DNA of 64,000 nucleotides from Oscheius onirici (lineage: Eukaryota; Nematoda; Chromadorea; Rhabditida; Rhabditidae): the NCBI GenBank assembly GCA_932521025.1, contig OW051469.1:6584398-6648397 (forward strand). The letters run 5' to 3'. The translations under genes and the position numbers were made by a program. The stretch's first letter is position 1. Each line of letters opens with the position of its first letter. Below are positions 24,494 to 35,487 of the stretch, piece by piece. The notes under the pieces are model-generated. The model was not told the origin of the DNA. It ran no database searches and worked only from the letters and a program-made list of their open reading frames with translations.

Positions 24494-26032
24494 AACAACA
24501 GGTAGTCATGGAGACTGCTTCAGTGAAGAGACATCCCCTTCTCGACTCGTTAGATTTATGATCACGCAGCTTTCAAAAATTTAAGCAGGAACTTGGAGCT
24601 TTCGAGGTGCAGAAAGCTGCCGAAGAGGTAATAAATAGTGGGCGACGGAGGTATTACCCTCAGGAAAAAGTTGATGGTTTAAACGAAACGAATGGACTGG
24701 ATGGTCCTAAACTTTCATCTCTTTTTGCTTCTAGAAGGTTGGGAACGGAGACAGATATCGTGTCAAGAGAGAGAGAGCCAGCTGAAATCGAGGGAATGAA
24801 AAAGCAGGCTCGTCAAATAAAGAACAAATGTAATCAGACGTAATTAGTGTCGCATATAGAAGCTACACATAATCTCAAAGGGGAAGGGATCTCTGCCAGT
24901 GTCCAATTGGGAGGGAGAGCCTGGGGAGCCCATTATGTGAGCAAAGAAAAAACTGCAGTTCCGTTCCTCAGTATAGGCTATAACACTGGAAACAGCTGCC
25001 ATACAATTGCAAGTTAGGCCGGGTGCACTTTGGCTCAGTCTATGCGGGAAGGAAGGAGGGAACTGATTAATATCCTGATACTGTATAAACATTATTCGGA
25101 AAGACTGCTCTACCAATGTTCACATATTTTCTGAGGACCAGGAAACTATAAAAATAGTGACAGTCAGATTGGTTTCAAGCTGTGAAATGGTCTCGGCCAG
25201 TCTTCCAGACCACTTTCTGAAAAAATTACAAAAATGACAGTCTGTTTAGAGTCTTACCCTTGGAAACTCATAGAGTAGTCAGTTTAATTTAGCCTAATGG
25301 TAGGCTATTTCGCTCTCACCGAGAACTGAGTTAATCAGTTGCGGAAGCCGATTATGTACGTATGAAGTGGTCAGCGGGGTGTCCAGTCGGCTAGAATATC
25401 CGTTCCTCGACTTCATACTTTTTTCTCCTGTTGTAAAAGGTTTTCCCTTTTAGTTTTTTAGCGACAACAAACGTCAATATTTTCTCAACAATGGACTTAG
25501 AAGACTCCACCTTCACCTCAGGAACTGGTTTCCTTTTTGAGCTAGCACTTCTTTTTATGGGTATAGGTCACAATGACTCGTTCGTTTATTCTTCCAATTC
25601 AGCCGGAAACAAGTGCATTCGTGCAAAGCAGACTACCTCATACTACAGCCTAGTCCTTATTATGTTTTTAATATTTTTCTACTTTCTTCTTTTCCTTCCT
25701 AGAGACTCGTTTTAAAGTTCTGTTCATGTCTTGGCGTGCTTCCAAACATAACATTCAATCTCCCAATTTGTATTGTCTGACTGAATACTGATGAAAAACA
25801 GCAGACAATCGTTCCTTCCTACCATTCTCGACCCACGCGTGTTATTCTCGGTCTGTTGCTCTTCCCCCAGTGTGCCATTCTTCTCTGACTCACTGGTCCC
25901 TCTTCAAACACGTCGAATAGCCGCTAGGCACGCTGTACTCTTGTCACAGCTTACATCCATCCATTCAGCGCTTTTCTCTTTTACAGTTTTCTTTCGTCCA
26001 AAAACACCCTTCAGAAACTAGACAATGACAAG
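24494..26032. other. Intergenic region upstream of the four-TM protein
   Basis: Short unrelated open frames only (for example 25491-25715, hydrophobic but without splice context). No RNA gene or repeat recognised. Confidence 0.35.
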
Positions 26033-26809
26033 ATGATCGACAGAATTCGCAACAGTTTGTATTTCTTTCTAGCCATACGCATCCTGGGAGTGGTAACTTA
26101 ATCAGTGTCTTTTTCGAATCAAAAATTTTTAGCTCTGTAGCATAATTGTGCTCTTCTGCATAGCCCTGACCGAAGGATGGCCTACCAGATTGCCAGCCAT
26201 CTTCGGACTCGTCTTCTCGCTTCTCGGCCTCCTCTTCATCTCATGTTCCATTGCGGCGCTGTTTATGTGGGACATGGCCACTATGAGCCTAGTAAAAGTC
26301 AGTGTTTATTTATTTTGGGTCGTATGAGTCTTGAAGAGAGTCTTGCAGTCAAATCTGTATTGACAGAGAGAAATCCGAGTTTCAGAGAAGCATCTTCGTC
26401 TGGGTATTCATGCTCTGTTCTCTTGTAGCCGGTGTGATGTTTGTGATAGCCCCCTCGGTCTGTCGCTACTACAACCAATACGGATGTTTTGAAGATACCT
26501 ATTCTCCCGGTTTCAAAGTTGCAGCTGTGAGTTTAGTTCCAGTTCCATGAAATATTCACTAAGGCTTTTTCTTTCGTCAACTTTTTCTTCGGAATTCTCG
26601 ACGTCGTCCTCAACTTTATTTTCCTTTTCCGTGACCGACGCGACAGTATCACTCCTCCACATCAGCCTTCAACTCTCCACGCCGAACCACCCTCAATTTC
26701 AGTCATCGACTCTTCTGTGGAGTGAGTTTCAAGTATGTTCTAATCGACGATATCTAGGTATCCCGATGGCCACGGGACAAGAAAACTGCCCTCTTCAACA
26801 TATGTGTAA
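26033..26809 (+). CDS. Small four-transmembrane protein, 191 residues
   Basis: Exons are 26033-26092, 26133-26297, 26386-26526, 26564-26721 and 26758-26809, with consistent phases. Four hydrophobic segments are visible, at residues 8-30, 38-62, 77-97 and 122-145. The loop between segments 3 and 4 carries two cysteines (SVCRYYNQYGCFED). The cytosolic tail is Pro/Ser-rich and ends in STYV, a possible class I PDZ ligand. The last exon rests on a good GTGAGT donor and a CTAG acceptor. Without that splice the frame stops three bases later, at 26725, giving 175 residues. Topology is claudin- or LAPTM-like but I cannot place it in a family. The stop codon lies only 27 bases from the convergent collagen stop. 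Confidence 0.75.
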
Positions 26810-26835
26810 CGAAAAAAGAATGAATCTTTATCTCT

Positions 26836-28162
26836 TTAGAGAAGAACCAATTTGCGACGAAGTTGCTTGGCGAAAGTGGCCTTGTTGATCGGCTCACGAT
26901 ACGCCTGTCCCTCACCGGATTTGTAGCTCTCAGAAGTTCCTGAAGGAGCTGGAGCTGCAGTTGTTTCCGGGGCAGCCTAAACTTTGTCTTTACGTATTTC
27001 TTCTTGCTAATATTACCTCAGTTTCCTTGGCAGGAGAGGAGACTTCCCCAGTGGGAGCGGCTGGGATCTCGGGAGCAGCTTCTTTGCTCTTGTAGGAATC
27101 CTCAGAAACTCTGGATCCGGAGACAGTTTCTCCAGCCGGAGCGACATATTTGTCTTTGGTCGGGCCTCCAGACACGACTTCAGCTTCTTGCTTGCGGGCG
27201 GGGCAGGGACAATAGTTGGCATCAGCTGAAAAAGCTATTTTAAACAACTTTAAAGAATCCTAACCTCCATGTCCTCCCGATTTACCAGGGGAACCGGGAA
27301 TTCCGTCAGGACCAGGCTCCCCTGGAGGACCAGGAGGTCCAGGTGGACCCATAGCACCGGGAGCAGCATCTTCTCCTCGTTCTCCGGGCAATCCTTCGTC
27401 TCCTTCTGGTCCGATTGGTCCCATTGGTCCACGAGCTCCCATAGCTCCCTTAGAGAAGCCCATGCCTGGTTCGCCAGGAGGACCACGAGGTCCTGGCTCT
27501 CCAACAGGTCCTGGTCTTCCAATATCGCCTTCAGTTCCTTCATCCCCAGGTTCTCCATCTCTTCCGGGATTACCAGATGGCCCTTTCTCTCCTTTCGGTC
27601 CCCGAGGTCCCTTCTTTCCGCGGTATCCAGGGGCTCCTGGAGGTCCAGCGGGACAAGGAGGACAGCTACCGCCAGCTGATCCTTGTATGTAAGAATCACC
27701 TCCAAACGACGCAGAAGCTCCATTCTTGCCAGGAACGCCGTCCAGTCCGTTGGGACCAGGCTGGCCATCAGACCCTTTCGGTCCAGGTTCACCAGCAGGA
27801 CAGCTACTGCTCACACATTTTTCAGCAGAACAAGTGCGTCCTCCAGAAGATCCACCGCCTCCTCCTTCGGGAACGGGAGCCGCTCCTTCCTTGTAGGTCT
27901 GTCTCGGCCCACGAATATGCTTGTCCTGCTCGCGAAGATCCTTCCACATAAAGTTTGACATCTCATCATAGTTCTTTCGGGCGACGCTGATATCCTCCTC
28001 CAGTTGATTGACCATTGTACAGAGAATCGGCATCGAAATGGTCTAAAATACAGATTATTTTGTGTGAGAAACAAAAGAAACCAGAGCCAGAAGAGCTCCT
28101 CCGGATAAGAAGACAGCTGTAAGAGAAGAGCGATGAAGCTGGCGACTACTTTGTTCGTCCAT
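26836..28162 (-). CDS. Cuticle collagen with long C-terminal tail, 402 residues
   Basis: Exons on the minus strand are 28162-28082, 28042-27265, 27225-27017 and 26976-26836. The start [13 protein letters not shown] leads into a hydrophobic signal anchor (about residues 14-40) ending near the ISMPILC stretch. HIRGPRQ around residue 75 fits an RXXR furin-type processing site. After a Gly-rich patch and two cysteine pairs (CSAEKC, SSSC) comes a Gly-X-Y block, then CPPC and a longer Gly-X-Y block with one break at MGFSKGAMG. Unusually, the domain is followed after NYCPCPARK by about 115 residues of non-collagenous Ala/Pro/Glu/Ser-rich tail ending in a basic [10 protein letters not shown]. The long tail recalls morphology-type (dpy/sqt/rol) collagens rather than simple col genes. 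The function is presumably cuticle structure. A TATA box lies about 35 bases upstream. Confidence 0.93.
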
Positions 28163-28195
28163 AGTTGAGCGCTGGTATGGTGGAAACAGAGAAGT

Positions 28196-28203
28196 CTTTT
28201 ATA
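28196..28203 (-). promoter_or_regulatory. TATA box of the 402-residue collagen
   Basis: The minus strand reads TATAAAAG about 35 bases before the start codon, matching the arrangement of the other collagen gene in the window. Confidence 0.6.
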
Positions 28204-28449
28204 CTCGAAAGGCGGACAGATGAAAGTTCATGATTCCGCATTACGGAGATTTCTCTTCGGAACAACTGCTGTTTTATCTAGATTCTTGACTACCAGTAAT
28301 AGATCTAATCTTGGGAGAAAAACTTGGGCTAATTAGTTCTCTTTGTGAGAACAATATTCATTCTTATCAATTCGAAAGTCTGATTTATTTGTTCATTTTT
28401 GGACGCCTGTCCCAAAAAACTTTCATTCAACTGTATCGAGACGTCGAGA

Positions 28450-29000
28450 TCATGTTGGCAAAGGAGCAACTGAGCGTATCTGCAGTGCTCCCTTCCACGG
28501 AGTCCGATACTTCGGATTCATTGCACAAATCGAGATTCCCGAGACGATGCTATACGTCTGCATACACAACATACTGTACTTTCCAACTTCTTAAAAGTCT
28601 TCAGCAAAAAAAGGCAAAACGCTTACCAAAAGAGTGAGCAGACCAACTGCCAACGAAGACGCCTATAAAGTATGTGGGAGTCAAGACGATGACAGCAGGC
28701 ATGAGGACTTGAAGAATGGGTTGAAAGAGGAATCGTCGTTGCATTTGCATCAGTCTTCGAGACATATTCTTTCGATGTGTTGCGTGCAAAGATGCTACAA
28801 CGCAGAAAATGATTTCGGAACTAACTATGAAAACTGTGACCGTAATCGGGGTGTTGGCTAACTCGTAGACTGTTATTTCAGAGCGGATTTTTTCATTTGC
28901 CCATTGTTCTGATAACGACCAAGGAATCTGGCTTGGACTGTTTGATAATTGTCCGCTTTGAGGGCTTAAAGTAGCGTCAAAAAGTACCAGGATTTGGGAT
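28450..29000 (-). pseudogene. Seven-TM chemoreceptor fragment (TM5-TM7 only)
   Basis: An open block at 29000-28627 encodes an extracellular loop and two hydrophobic helices separated by a basic loop (THRKNMSRRLMQMQRRF, then QPILQVLMPAVIVLTP). This is the TM5/loop/TM6 pattern of nematode serpentine receptors of the Str/Srh/Srd type. A second block at 28557-28450 (TYSIVSGISICAMNPKYR) looks like TM7 and its tail. The first block leaves in phase 1 at GTAAGC, but the second needs phase 0, so the join is frameshifted. No TM1-TM4 coding sequence was found in the roughly 530 bp upstream. I read it as a 5'-truncated, decayed receptor gene. A gene with unrecognised upstream exons is the alternative. 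Confidence 0.5.
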
Positions 29001-29539
29001 CTGCCTCACGGAATCCGGTGAAGTTGTCACAGCTAAAATACATGTCTGCGAATGACTCTGCCAAGTTGAATTCCACATATGAAGTGGTCTAATTGGATTT
29101 CTGCGGAGTTTTTGTGTGATTAGGAGCTCATAGAAAGTATCCTTTTCCGTCTCACGTGATCAAACGTTCAAGAACACTAACAACAGTTTTGCACATGAAC
29201 TCTGTAAAGATCGAAAACTTATCAAATAAAGTACATCTCTCTCACAATTATAATTGAACATATTTTAATAGAAACAGAAACATGGATTCAATATTACTAC
29301 TTTTGGTATAATTTTATACTTTTCTGTTATAAAGTTCATTTACCTCGTCGATGTGTCGATCTTTTGCACTGCTTCCTCGCATCTCGACCGATGATTAGCA
29401 TCCATGTTTCAACGTCTTTTCTTTGACCCCCTAAACCTGTCTCACTCGGCCGACGGAACAATGGATATCAGCAAGATTACCCGAATTCGGGCGGACACCT
29501 TGGCGACACATCTCCCGCGTCACTTTTGTCCCCAAAGAA
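29001..29539. other. Spacer upstream of the secreted-protein gene
   Basis: AT-rich around 29220-29350. It serves as the upstream region of the gene starting at 29540. An open frame at 29404-29604 overlaps that gene's first exon in another frame and is a shadow. Confidence 0.4.
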
Positions 29540-30343
29540 ATGTTATTTTTCATCCTATCAATCATTCCGCTAGTTTATTCTGCTCCTCTAGTTTTACAAA
29601 GTAGTGTGGCTTTGCCGCCGATGATTGCCGCCAACTTGGATGAGTGTAAGTCTCTTTTTAAATAACTTTTGAAGAAATGTTTAGATTCTCGATTGACATA
29701 CAGACTCGGTGCTTTGATGAGTGACATGGACACATTGTACTATACCGAAGATGGAGCCATTTCAGCCGATGAGATGAAACGTCTTGTTAAAGAGACATAC
29801 GAGGTTGGTTCAGTATGAGACATCTCTGTAAAAGGGGCTTTCAGACGGCTGAAAAGGCCATGGACGCCAAGGTTCTAGTCGTTGACAAAGAGCTGAAAGA
29901 AAGAGCTGAAGTTCTTTCTGCGAAAGGAATCAAACTCGAGTTCAAGCCAACAAACTCTGAAAATCTGGAAGAGCTTCAAAAGTAAGTTTCAGATGCAGCA
30001 AGTTAGTTAGTAGGAAAATCGGGGTTCAAAAGTAGTTCAGTAATTGATCTGCCTTCGGAAATAATTTTCTTTCCCAGACGAATCAGCAAGTCTCGCGAAG
30101 AGTTGGCTGATGTTGTAGACGACGAGGAGAATCCCGAAGAAATGAAGGTAGTTCATTCCCAAAACCTTTATTTCAATTTCAAATTAGAAAAAGTACCTCC
30201 TCGAAAAGGAGATCAATTCGTGTATCGCACAACTTCACGAAACTTTGAAGAAGATGATCAAAAAAGGCGATTTCGAGAAGGACATCAAGGCTTCGATGAA
30301 ACTGCTCGGACCCCGAGGTCCGTTCGGCATCGCTGTCGTCTAG
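29540..30343 (+). CDS. Secreted helical nematode protein, 195 residues
   Basis: Exons are 29540-29645, 29685-29803, 29845-29981, 30078-30147 and 30188-30343, all in phase, followed by AATAAA at 30349. The amino terminus (MLFFILSIIPLVYSAP) is a clear signal peptide. The mature part is charged, rich in Lys/Glu/Leu and predicted helical, for example DGAISADEMKRLVKETYETA, with one cysteine near the end. The C-terminus is GPRGPFGIAVV. I do not recognise the family; the composition resembles small secreted helical nematode proteins such as SXP/RAL-2, but I see no diagnostic motif. The gene converges on the Rabin8-like gene, with 157 bases between stops. Confidence 0.8.
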
Positions 30344-30348
30344 TTTTT

Positions 30349-30354
30349 AATAAA
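30349..30354 (+). terminator. Poly(A) signal of the secreted-protein gene
   Basis: AATAAA lies six bases after the stop codon at 30343. Confidence 0.6.
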
Positions 30355-30500
30355 AATCAATTTGTACAGTTTATTCGGCCACCGGCTCTTCGGTAGATCA
30401 TTTTTGGCAGAAAGACCCTAGATATCAATAGATGCTAACGGAATGTGTGCACCGGCATATTGAGGCAAACAAAGTTTGGGGAAAACCAGTAAAAGTCGGA

Positions 30501-31980
30501 CTAATAGCCTGGACGGAGATTGGTCTTTGGGACAAATCCCAGTCCCAATTTGGCTAGACACATGTTCTTTCGGAGAGCGACCACGTCGAAGTAGCTGTCT
30601 CGGAGGCCGGACTTGATCAGACCCTGATGGAGGTATCGGACGAAGGTGTAGTAGTCACAGACTGCTGCCACCTGTAAAAGTGTTTCGTGCTCTGTTCTAG
30701 CCTAACTAGCAGATGTCGTATTTTCTTTTAAAAAAAACTCACCCTGTTTCTGGCAAGCAATGAGATCTGGTGCCAGTCAGAGTCACTAGAAGTGCGAACT
30801 CTGTAGGGACAGAACCGTGATACGTGAGTCAAGGAGCAGTTCCTGAAAGCAGAAACATAATGTAAACACACAAACTCACTTCACGCCGGGTTTGTCCTCG
30901 TGAACGGGCTCAAGTTCCAACTTGTTGGTGGCGATTGAATCCAAAATGGAGGAGCTCAACTGAAACTTGTCTTTAGTTTTCGTTCCATTTGATTCAGTAG
31001 TTTTGAACGATTTATCTGGCTTTTCATCCTTCCAAAGAAGACCCCTTACCTCTTGATTAGCAAACTCCATGCACGGATTGACTTCTTCCGTCTGAATTCG
31101 ATCCACAAATATATGATGGACAATTGGATGCCCAGTCTCTCTCCAAGAGGTGAAGTCGGCGAACAGAATCGGATCGATCTGAACCATTCTTTGAATATAA
31201 AATAAACTTTTGGCTACCTCTTCGACAGCGTCAGCCTCCTTTTGTTCACTCGACTGCTCTTTGACTTTGTTATGAGAAGTTGTCGGGAGGGAGTGTGACT
31301 TTTTCGAGTTTTTTGATCCACTTGAGGCTGAATGAGGAATATTTTATTCCTAAATAAAACTGACTCACACGAAGAAGAAGGAGAAAATAATTTAGCTAAG
31401 GCTGATTTGTGTTCGGGAGAGCTGTTCAAAAAGTGGTTTTTTCCCATTCCAGGGGCCTGGACGACCATTTTCAGGGCAGACACTTCGGCTGTAAGGACGT
31501 CAACCTGGAAAGATAGACAGTTCAAAGTATTTCTGCTCACCTGAAGACGGGACTCTTCCAGTAGTTTTTCAGCCCTTTCTCGACGTTCTTCCGCCGTATT
31601 CACCATCTTGTAGGCCTCCTGAAAAGTCTTTTATACATCTCACTTTCACATTACTTATTTGTCTCTACTTATTCTCTAAAAAGAATCACTGACCTGAAAC
31701 AGTTTCTCCGTCAGCTCCTGAACCTCAGCATCTACAGTATCCTGAATCCTCGTCATTTTTGACATTTTCTCTTCCTTTTCAGCCAAAGATCTCCGTGCCG
31801 TGCTGAACAGAACAACAATTTATCCTCAATGACCTTGACTTACTCGAGCTCATCACGCATTCTCTGTAGTTCATCGAACCTTGGTGAGTATGGCGGCGGA
31901 GCTGGGTCCATTTGGAACTCGCGCATCTGCTTTCCTTCGCCCATAATGGCTAGAGAGGTGATGTTGAGCGTTTCGGCCAT
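30501..31980 (-). CDS. Rabin8/Sec2-type Rab guanine-nucleotide exchange factor, 349 residues
   Basis: Exons on the minus strand: 31980-31844, 31802-31694, 31618-31541, 31504-31369, 31327-31218, 31178-31050, 30959-30880, 30842-30743 and 30671-30501. Residues 35-130 form a continuous coiled coil containing the Sec2/GRAB core (EAYKMVNTAEERRERAEKLL, then VDVLTAEVSALKMVV), which opens Rab8/Rab10/Rab3-type GTPases. After a Ser-rich linker comes a conserved C-terminal module with DFTSWRETGHPIV, VDRIQTEEVNPCMEF and WHQISLLARNR, then VCDYYTFVRYLHQGLIK. This is the Rabin8/RAB3IP pattern. A short last exon ends in LRPGY. The role is likely in polarised secretion and ciliary membrane traffic. The acceptor CTTTAG lies nine bases before the start, so the message may be trans-spliced there or an upstream exon may exist. 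Confidence 0.9.
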
Positions 31981-33385
31981 TTTGGCATTCTAAAGATGGG
32001 CAGGATTAAAGTGGCCCGAAGACATGTGAGGGTGTCCCAGCAAAACATAAACAAGCGTCAGGCATTTCGAGGGACTTGAAGCAGAAACCAGCTGATCCGA
32101 TCGAATTGAACGATAAGAGAGGCAAAGGACTTGACCTTGTCGGAAAAAGACGGGGTCGAAGAAACTGGATTCTTAGCCTCTATTCTCCCTCAAGTTCAAA
32201 GAATTCGTTTTGTTGGCAGTAAGAGGATAAAAACGGGTTCACACCGGGATGATGTGGCGGAAAGAGAGATCCAATCAGCTGGTTTCTTTTTGGCTTGGGC
32301 TGGGCATTTCGAAAGCTTCGTCTGAATCGAATCTAGCGGAATATTTGATGACTGCCCCAGAGTCCGGCAGCCGAAACCAATCCCTCTGAAATGTCAGCCC
32401 TCAAATGTTTTTCCTTTCACACGATTCCATTAAAGGAAATCGGAAAGAGTTTTGGGGAACAAGGGAAAAAGAAGAAGAGAGCTCCCCAAATCAATAGGGT
32501 GAAGAGGAGTCTAGAAGGATTGCCTTCGGACACTCACTGATTATGCTAATTAGAGATGCTGCGAGACGATTGAAGAGGCTTTGAAACTGAAACGGGATTA
32601 GACGTGTGGGAAGAGAAAGGGAAGAATACAAAAAAAATCGTGGGAAAGTGTCTTGGACTGTAGAATCGACAGGTTTTGGAAGGGAAAAGAAGTACACTCT
32701 GATCAGACTTATTGATCTCTTGCAATACGGCGATGGTTTAAACTGATCCCTCATTTGGTTTATATAACCAGCAAAAGGGTCAAACATCGTAGATACACGC
32801 TTTGGAAAAAGCAGCACAACAGCCAGTCTGAATCCCTGATGGTCAAAACAGTTCGAAGTGACCAGCTGTCTTTCCGAGGGATCAATAAGAGATTTGATCA
32901 GATGAAAAAGAGTGCGAAGACCGCTCCGAGTAGCATATGTGAGCTGCGCTTCGTCTTCTTTCATATAACACGGCAATAAATTATCCCTTGGTTGCTAAAA
33001 GAAGGTGGATCTCAGCAACTTATTGCTGTTGGAAACATGATAAATCTTAGGAGCTCCAGCTGACTTGACCTTTATCACTAGCAACAAGGTTGAGACCGCG
33101 TTCTGACACTTTCAAAGAGTTTGAGAAGCGAGTCATAGCAGATCTTAGGAACGGGTAGTCTGGTGAGGGAATGATTGAAATGAGTAGCCGGCCAGATGGT
33201 TCAAGTGGGAGACATTGGCTGTCGCGAAAAGCCCACAAATAGTCCCTCGGCCAGTAAAAGGTACATGACTCATGTGTAGTACAATTTGAAGGCGGTATTC
33301 TTGGCTCCACCGACGCTCAAATGAGATTTTGCAGGCCCTAATTTGGCTCGAAATTGGAGACAGAAAAAGAGTCAGACGCTCGGAA
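31981..33385. other. Region without an assigned gene
   Basis: Contains a 161-codon minus-strand open frame at 32491-32976 (starts MPCYMKEDEAQLTY) that has no recognised domain and no supported flanking exon. Near 33240-33200 the minus strand could read a diverged stretch ending in GFSRQPM, reminiscent of a conserved ABCC transporter segment, but stops flank it. No RNA genes seen. Confidence 0.3.
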
Positions 33386-33925
33386 TTATTCAATTAACAG
33401 ACGAGTAATTGAAAAGGATACGAGTCCATTGAAGAGTCGCGAATCAATAGCAGTTCTATTGGGCAGTAATTCCTGGGAACGATAATTGATTGAGGCCAAC
33501 ACACACATGACAAAGGCTAGCCAAAAAGCAAGGTGATTCCTTTCTGTGGCCGCGGCGACGATGGTCAGCAATACGGGCGTGACCACTCGCACCCTCTCAC
33601 ACAAATAGCTGTCTCCACTTTTTCTTCAAGTTTACTGGCTACGGAGATCCATCAAAGACGACTGCTGAATGTTCTCATAGTCAAAAAGAATCTTTGACTT
33701 TGGAATGAAAAAAAAAAAGAAAAACTTTGGAATTCAGGTTTTTGGAACTGCAAATGACAAAAAATGTACAGATCGAAAGAGCTAATGGAAAGCAGCTGTG
33801 AGTACCAAAAAATGCGTGGTTGCTGACCCCGTTGTCGGGAAGAGAGCACGGCGCTTGTTATGAAGGCAACAATGTAAACTATCGCACGCGCGGTCAATAT
33901 ATGACTTGTTCTGTCGAGGGAGAAG
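33386..33925 (-). pseudogene. Decayed membrane-protein fragment, ABCC/MRP-like
   Basis: Two minus-strand blocks encode transmembrane-like sequence. The block at 33925-33806 starts after a TTTTTCAG acceptor and contains SHILTARAIVYIVAFITSAV. The block near 33604-33470 contains VRVVTPVLLTIVAAATERNH and LAFWLAFVMCVLASINYRSQ. Their order and character recall the amino-terminal five-helix domain of MRP-type ABC transporters, but the intervening helices are missing, phases do not connect and stops surround them. It could equally be an unrelated membrane protein with unrecognised exons. Confidence 0.3.
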
Positions 33926-34570
33926 CTGAAAAACAAGTCTTAAAATTGTTTTTACAGAACATATTATAGAAAAGCCGGTTGCGCCACTACTCAGGCATTC
34001 ATTGGAAACGATGCGACTGGGATGAAATGTGACCAACCAACTTCTCGGCTGGCTACAAGAGAACAGAGTTGGCAGCTCGTTTCGGGGGATTCATTCGCGC
34101 AAAATCCACGATTATCGTTCGCTGGACAAGTGGAAACACAAAACGGGATCTGTTGAAAATCATTCATAAAAGAGATGCTACTTGAGCTTAAAAATTTGAC
34201 AAAAGGGTAGTAGAAAATTGGATGAAACACGTGCTGACGAGAGAATCAGCGGAGGACCGGTAGAGACACGGCTGACCCCCGTGCGAAGCCGGAACCAATG
34301 TGTGACGTAAGAGACGAAGGGTGGCGAGAGGGAAGACCGGAACCGCAGGACTAGAGGAAAGGCACACGGTGTTGAGAGACGACAATCTGCAAAAAAGCTA
34401 CATTATAAAAACGGTGAATAGACTTGCTTAACCATGTTTGTTTGAGCAAAACAATGTACTCTAGCGTACCAAAAACACAGCTGTATAAGCTAACTTTCGA
34501 ATGATTTTTCGAGTTGAACAACGCAAGCTCAGTCTAGTGGTTCTTACAAAGTCAGGAAACTTACTTTAGC
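33926..34570. other. Spacer downstream of the phosphatase gene
   Basis: Short minus-strand frames at 33991-34230 and 34188-34385 have no recognised domain. They may be further debris of the membrane-protein fragment. Nothing else is seen. Confidence 0.3.
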
Positions 34571-35487
34571 TTATGCGAAAGGTGAACGGACGCCGGCTTC
34601 TTTGTCCAAGAATCTTCTGTACTCGTTCGCTGTCCTCCAATGGGGATTACGGAGCAGGACCTGAAATATTCCGTAAACAAACAGTTGCCGGAAATGTTGG
34701 TGAGAAGGAGACGCACCTGTGGTCTACGAGACTTCAAGAACTCGAAGGCGACGTTGGGTAGCCAATTTCGCGACTTCATGAGATAACAAGTTGCTACAGT
34801 GGCACTACGCGTTCTTCCGGCCTAAAATGACGGTCACATGGCTGAAACATGAATCCGACCTTGCAATGAACATAGACCGACTTTCCTTCAGCTGCCACAT
34901 CTTGCATGAATTGGACAGCAGAGTTGATTTCAGCTCGCGCGGCTGATCCGAAGAAGTCGGTCATTGGGCAGGCGTGGAACTTGACTCCAGCTCGTTCCCA
35001 GTCCTCCGGATGCATTCCTTGATACGCAGCCTTCAACTCGAAGGCTTCTGTACAGCAAACAATCCCGCCTACATTCTCCTTCTGAAATAGACAAAAAACT
35101 TTTGAAATGAAAAACAACGACTATAGTATGTTCAAAAAAAAGAATGCAACAGTAACCCATAGATATTTCGTTTCGAGAACCACAAACCCCCGAAGCGCGG
35201 CAATTCACCGTTGAAAAAAATCAAGAAATCGGTTTGAATTGTTGCAGTTTACCCTGAAAATCAGGGGTTTGTGGTTCTCGAAGCAAAATATTTATGGGTT
35301 ACTGTTGCGTTCTTTTTTTTTGAACAGACTTTACCTGAATAAGTTCCTCCTGCATGGATTTGAACGGCATTGCACCTACGATGAGCGTCTCGTCAATGCG
35401 GTTATACCAGGCCCATTTTTGTGGCTGGACGTAGTTGCGCAGCAGATTATACCCAAGTGATGGATAAAATGCGATACTGGTGATCAT
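34571..35487 (-). CDS. PTPMT1-like dual-specificity phosphatase, 189 residues
   Basis: Exons on the minus strand are 35487-35335, 35081-34860, 34821-34717 and 34660-34571, all phase 0. The start codon directly follows TTCTTCAG, a likely trans-splice acceptor. The catalytic P-loop is HCKAGRTR (Cys-X5-Arg), split by an intron after HCK. The general-acid region has MTDFFG. The amino-terminal WYNRIDETLIVGAMP and the C-terminal region fit PTPMT1, the mitochondrial phosphatase that dephosphorylates phosphatidylglycerophosphate in cardiolipin synthesis. I do not see a clear mitochondrial presequence beyond the hydrophobic first 12 residues (MITSIAFYPSLG). The length matches the family. The first intron is largely a foldback element. 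Confidence 0.9.
35130..35325. repeat. Intronic foldback inverted repeat (about 61-bp arms)
   Basis: The left arm 35130-35190 and right arm 35264-35325 are reverse complements with about four mismatches and one indel, around a 73-base loop. Shared core words include AACCACAAACCCC and its complement, and CAGTAACCCATA and its complement. The hairpin fills most of the first intron (35082-35334) of the phosphatase gene. It is probably a MITE-like insertion; no target-site duplication is obvious. Confidence 0.75.
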
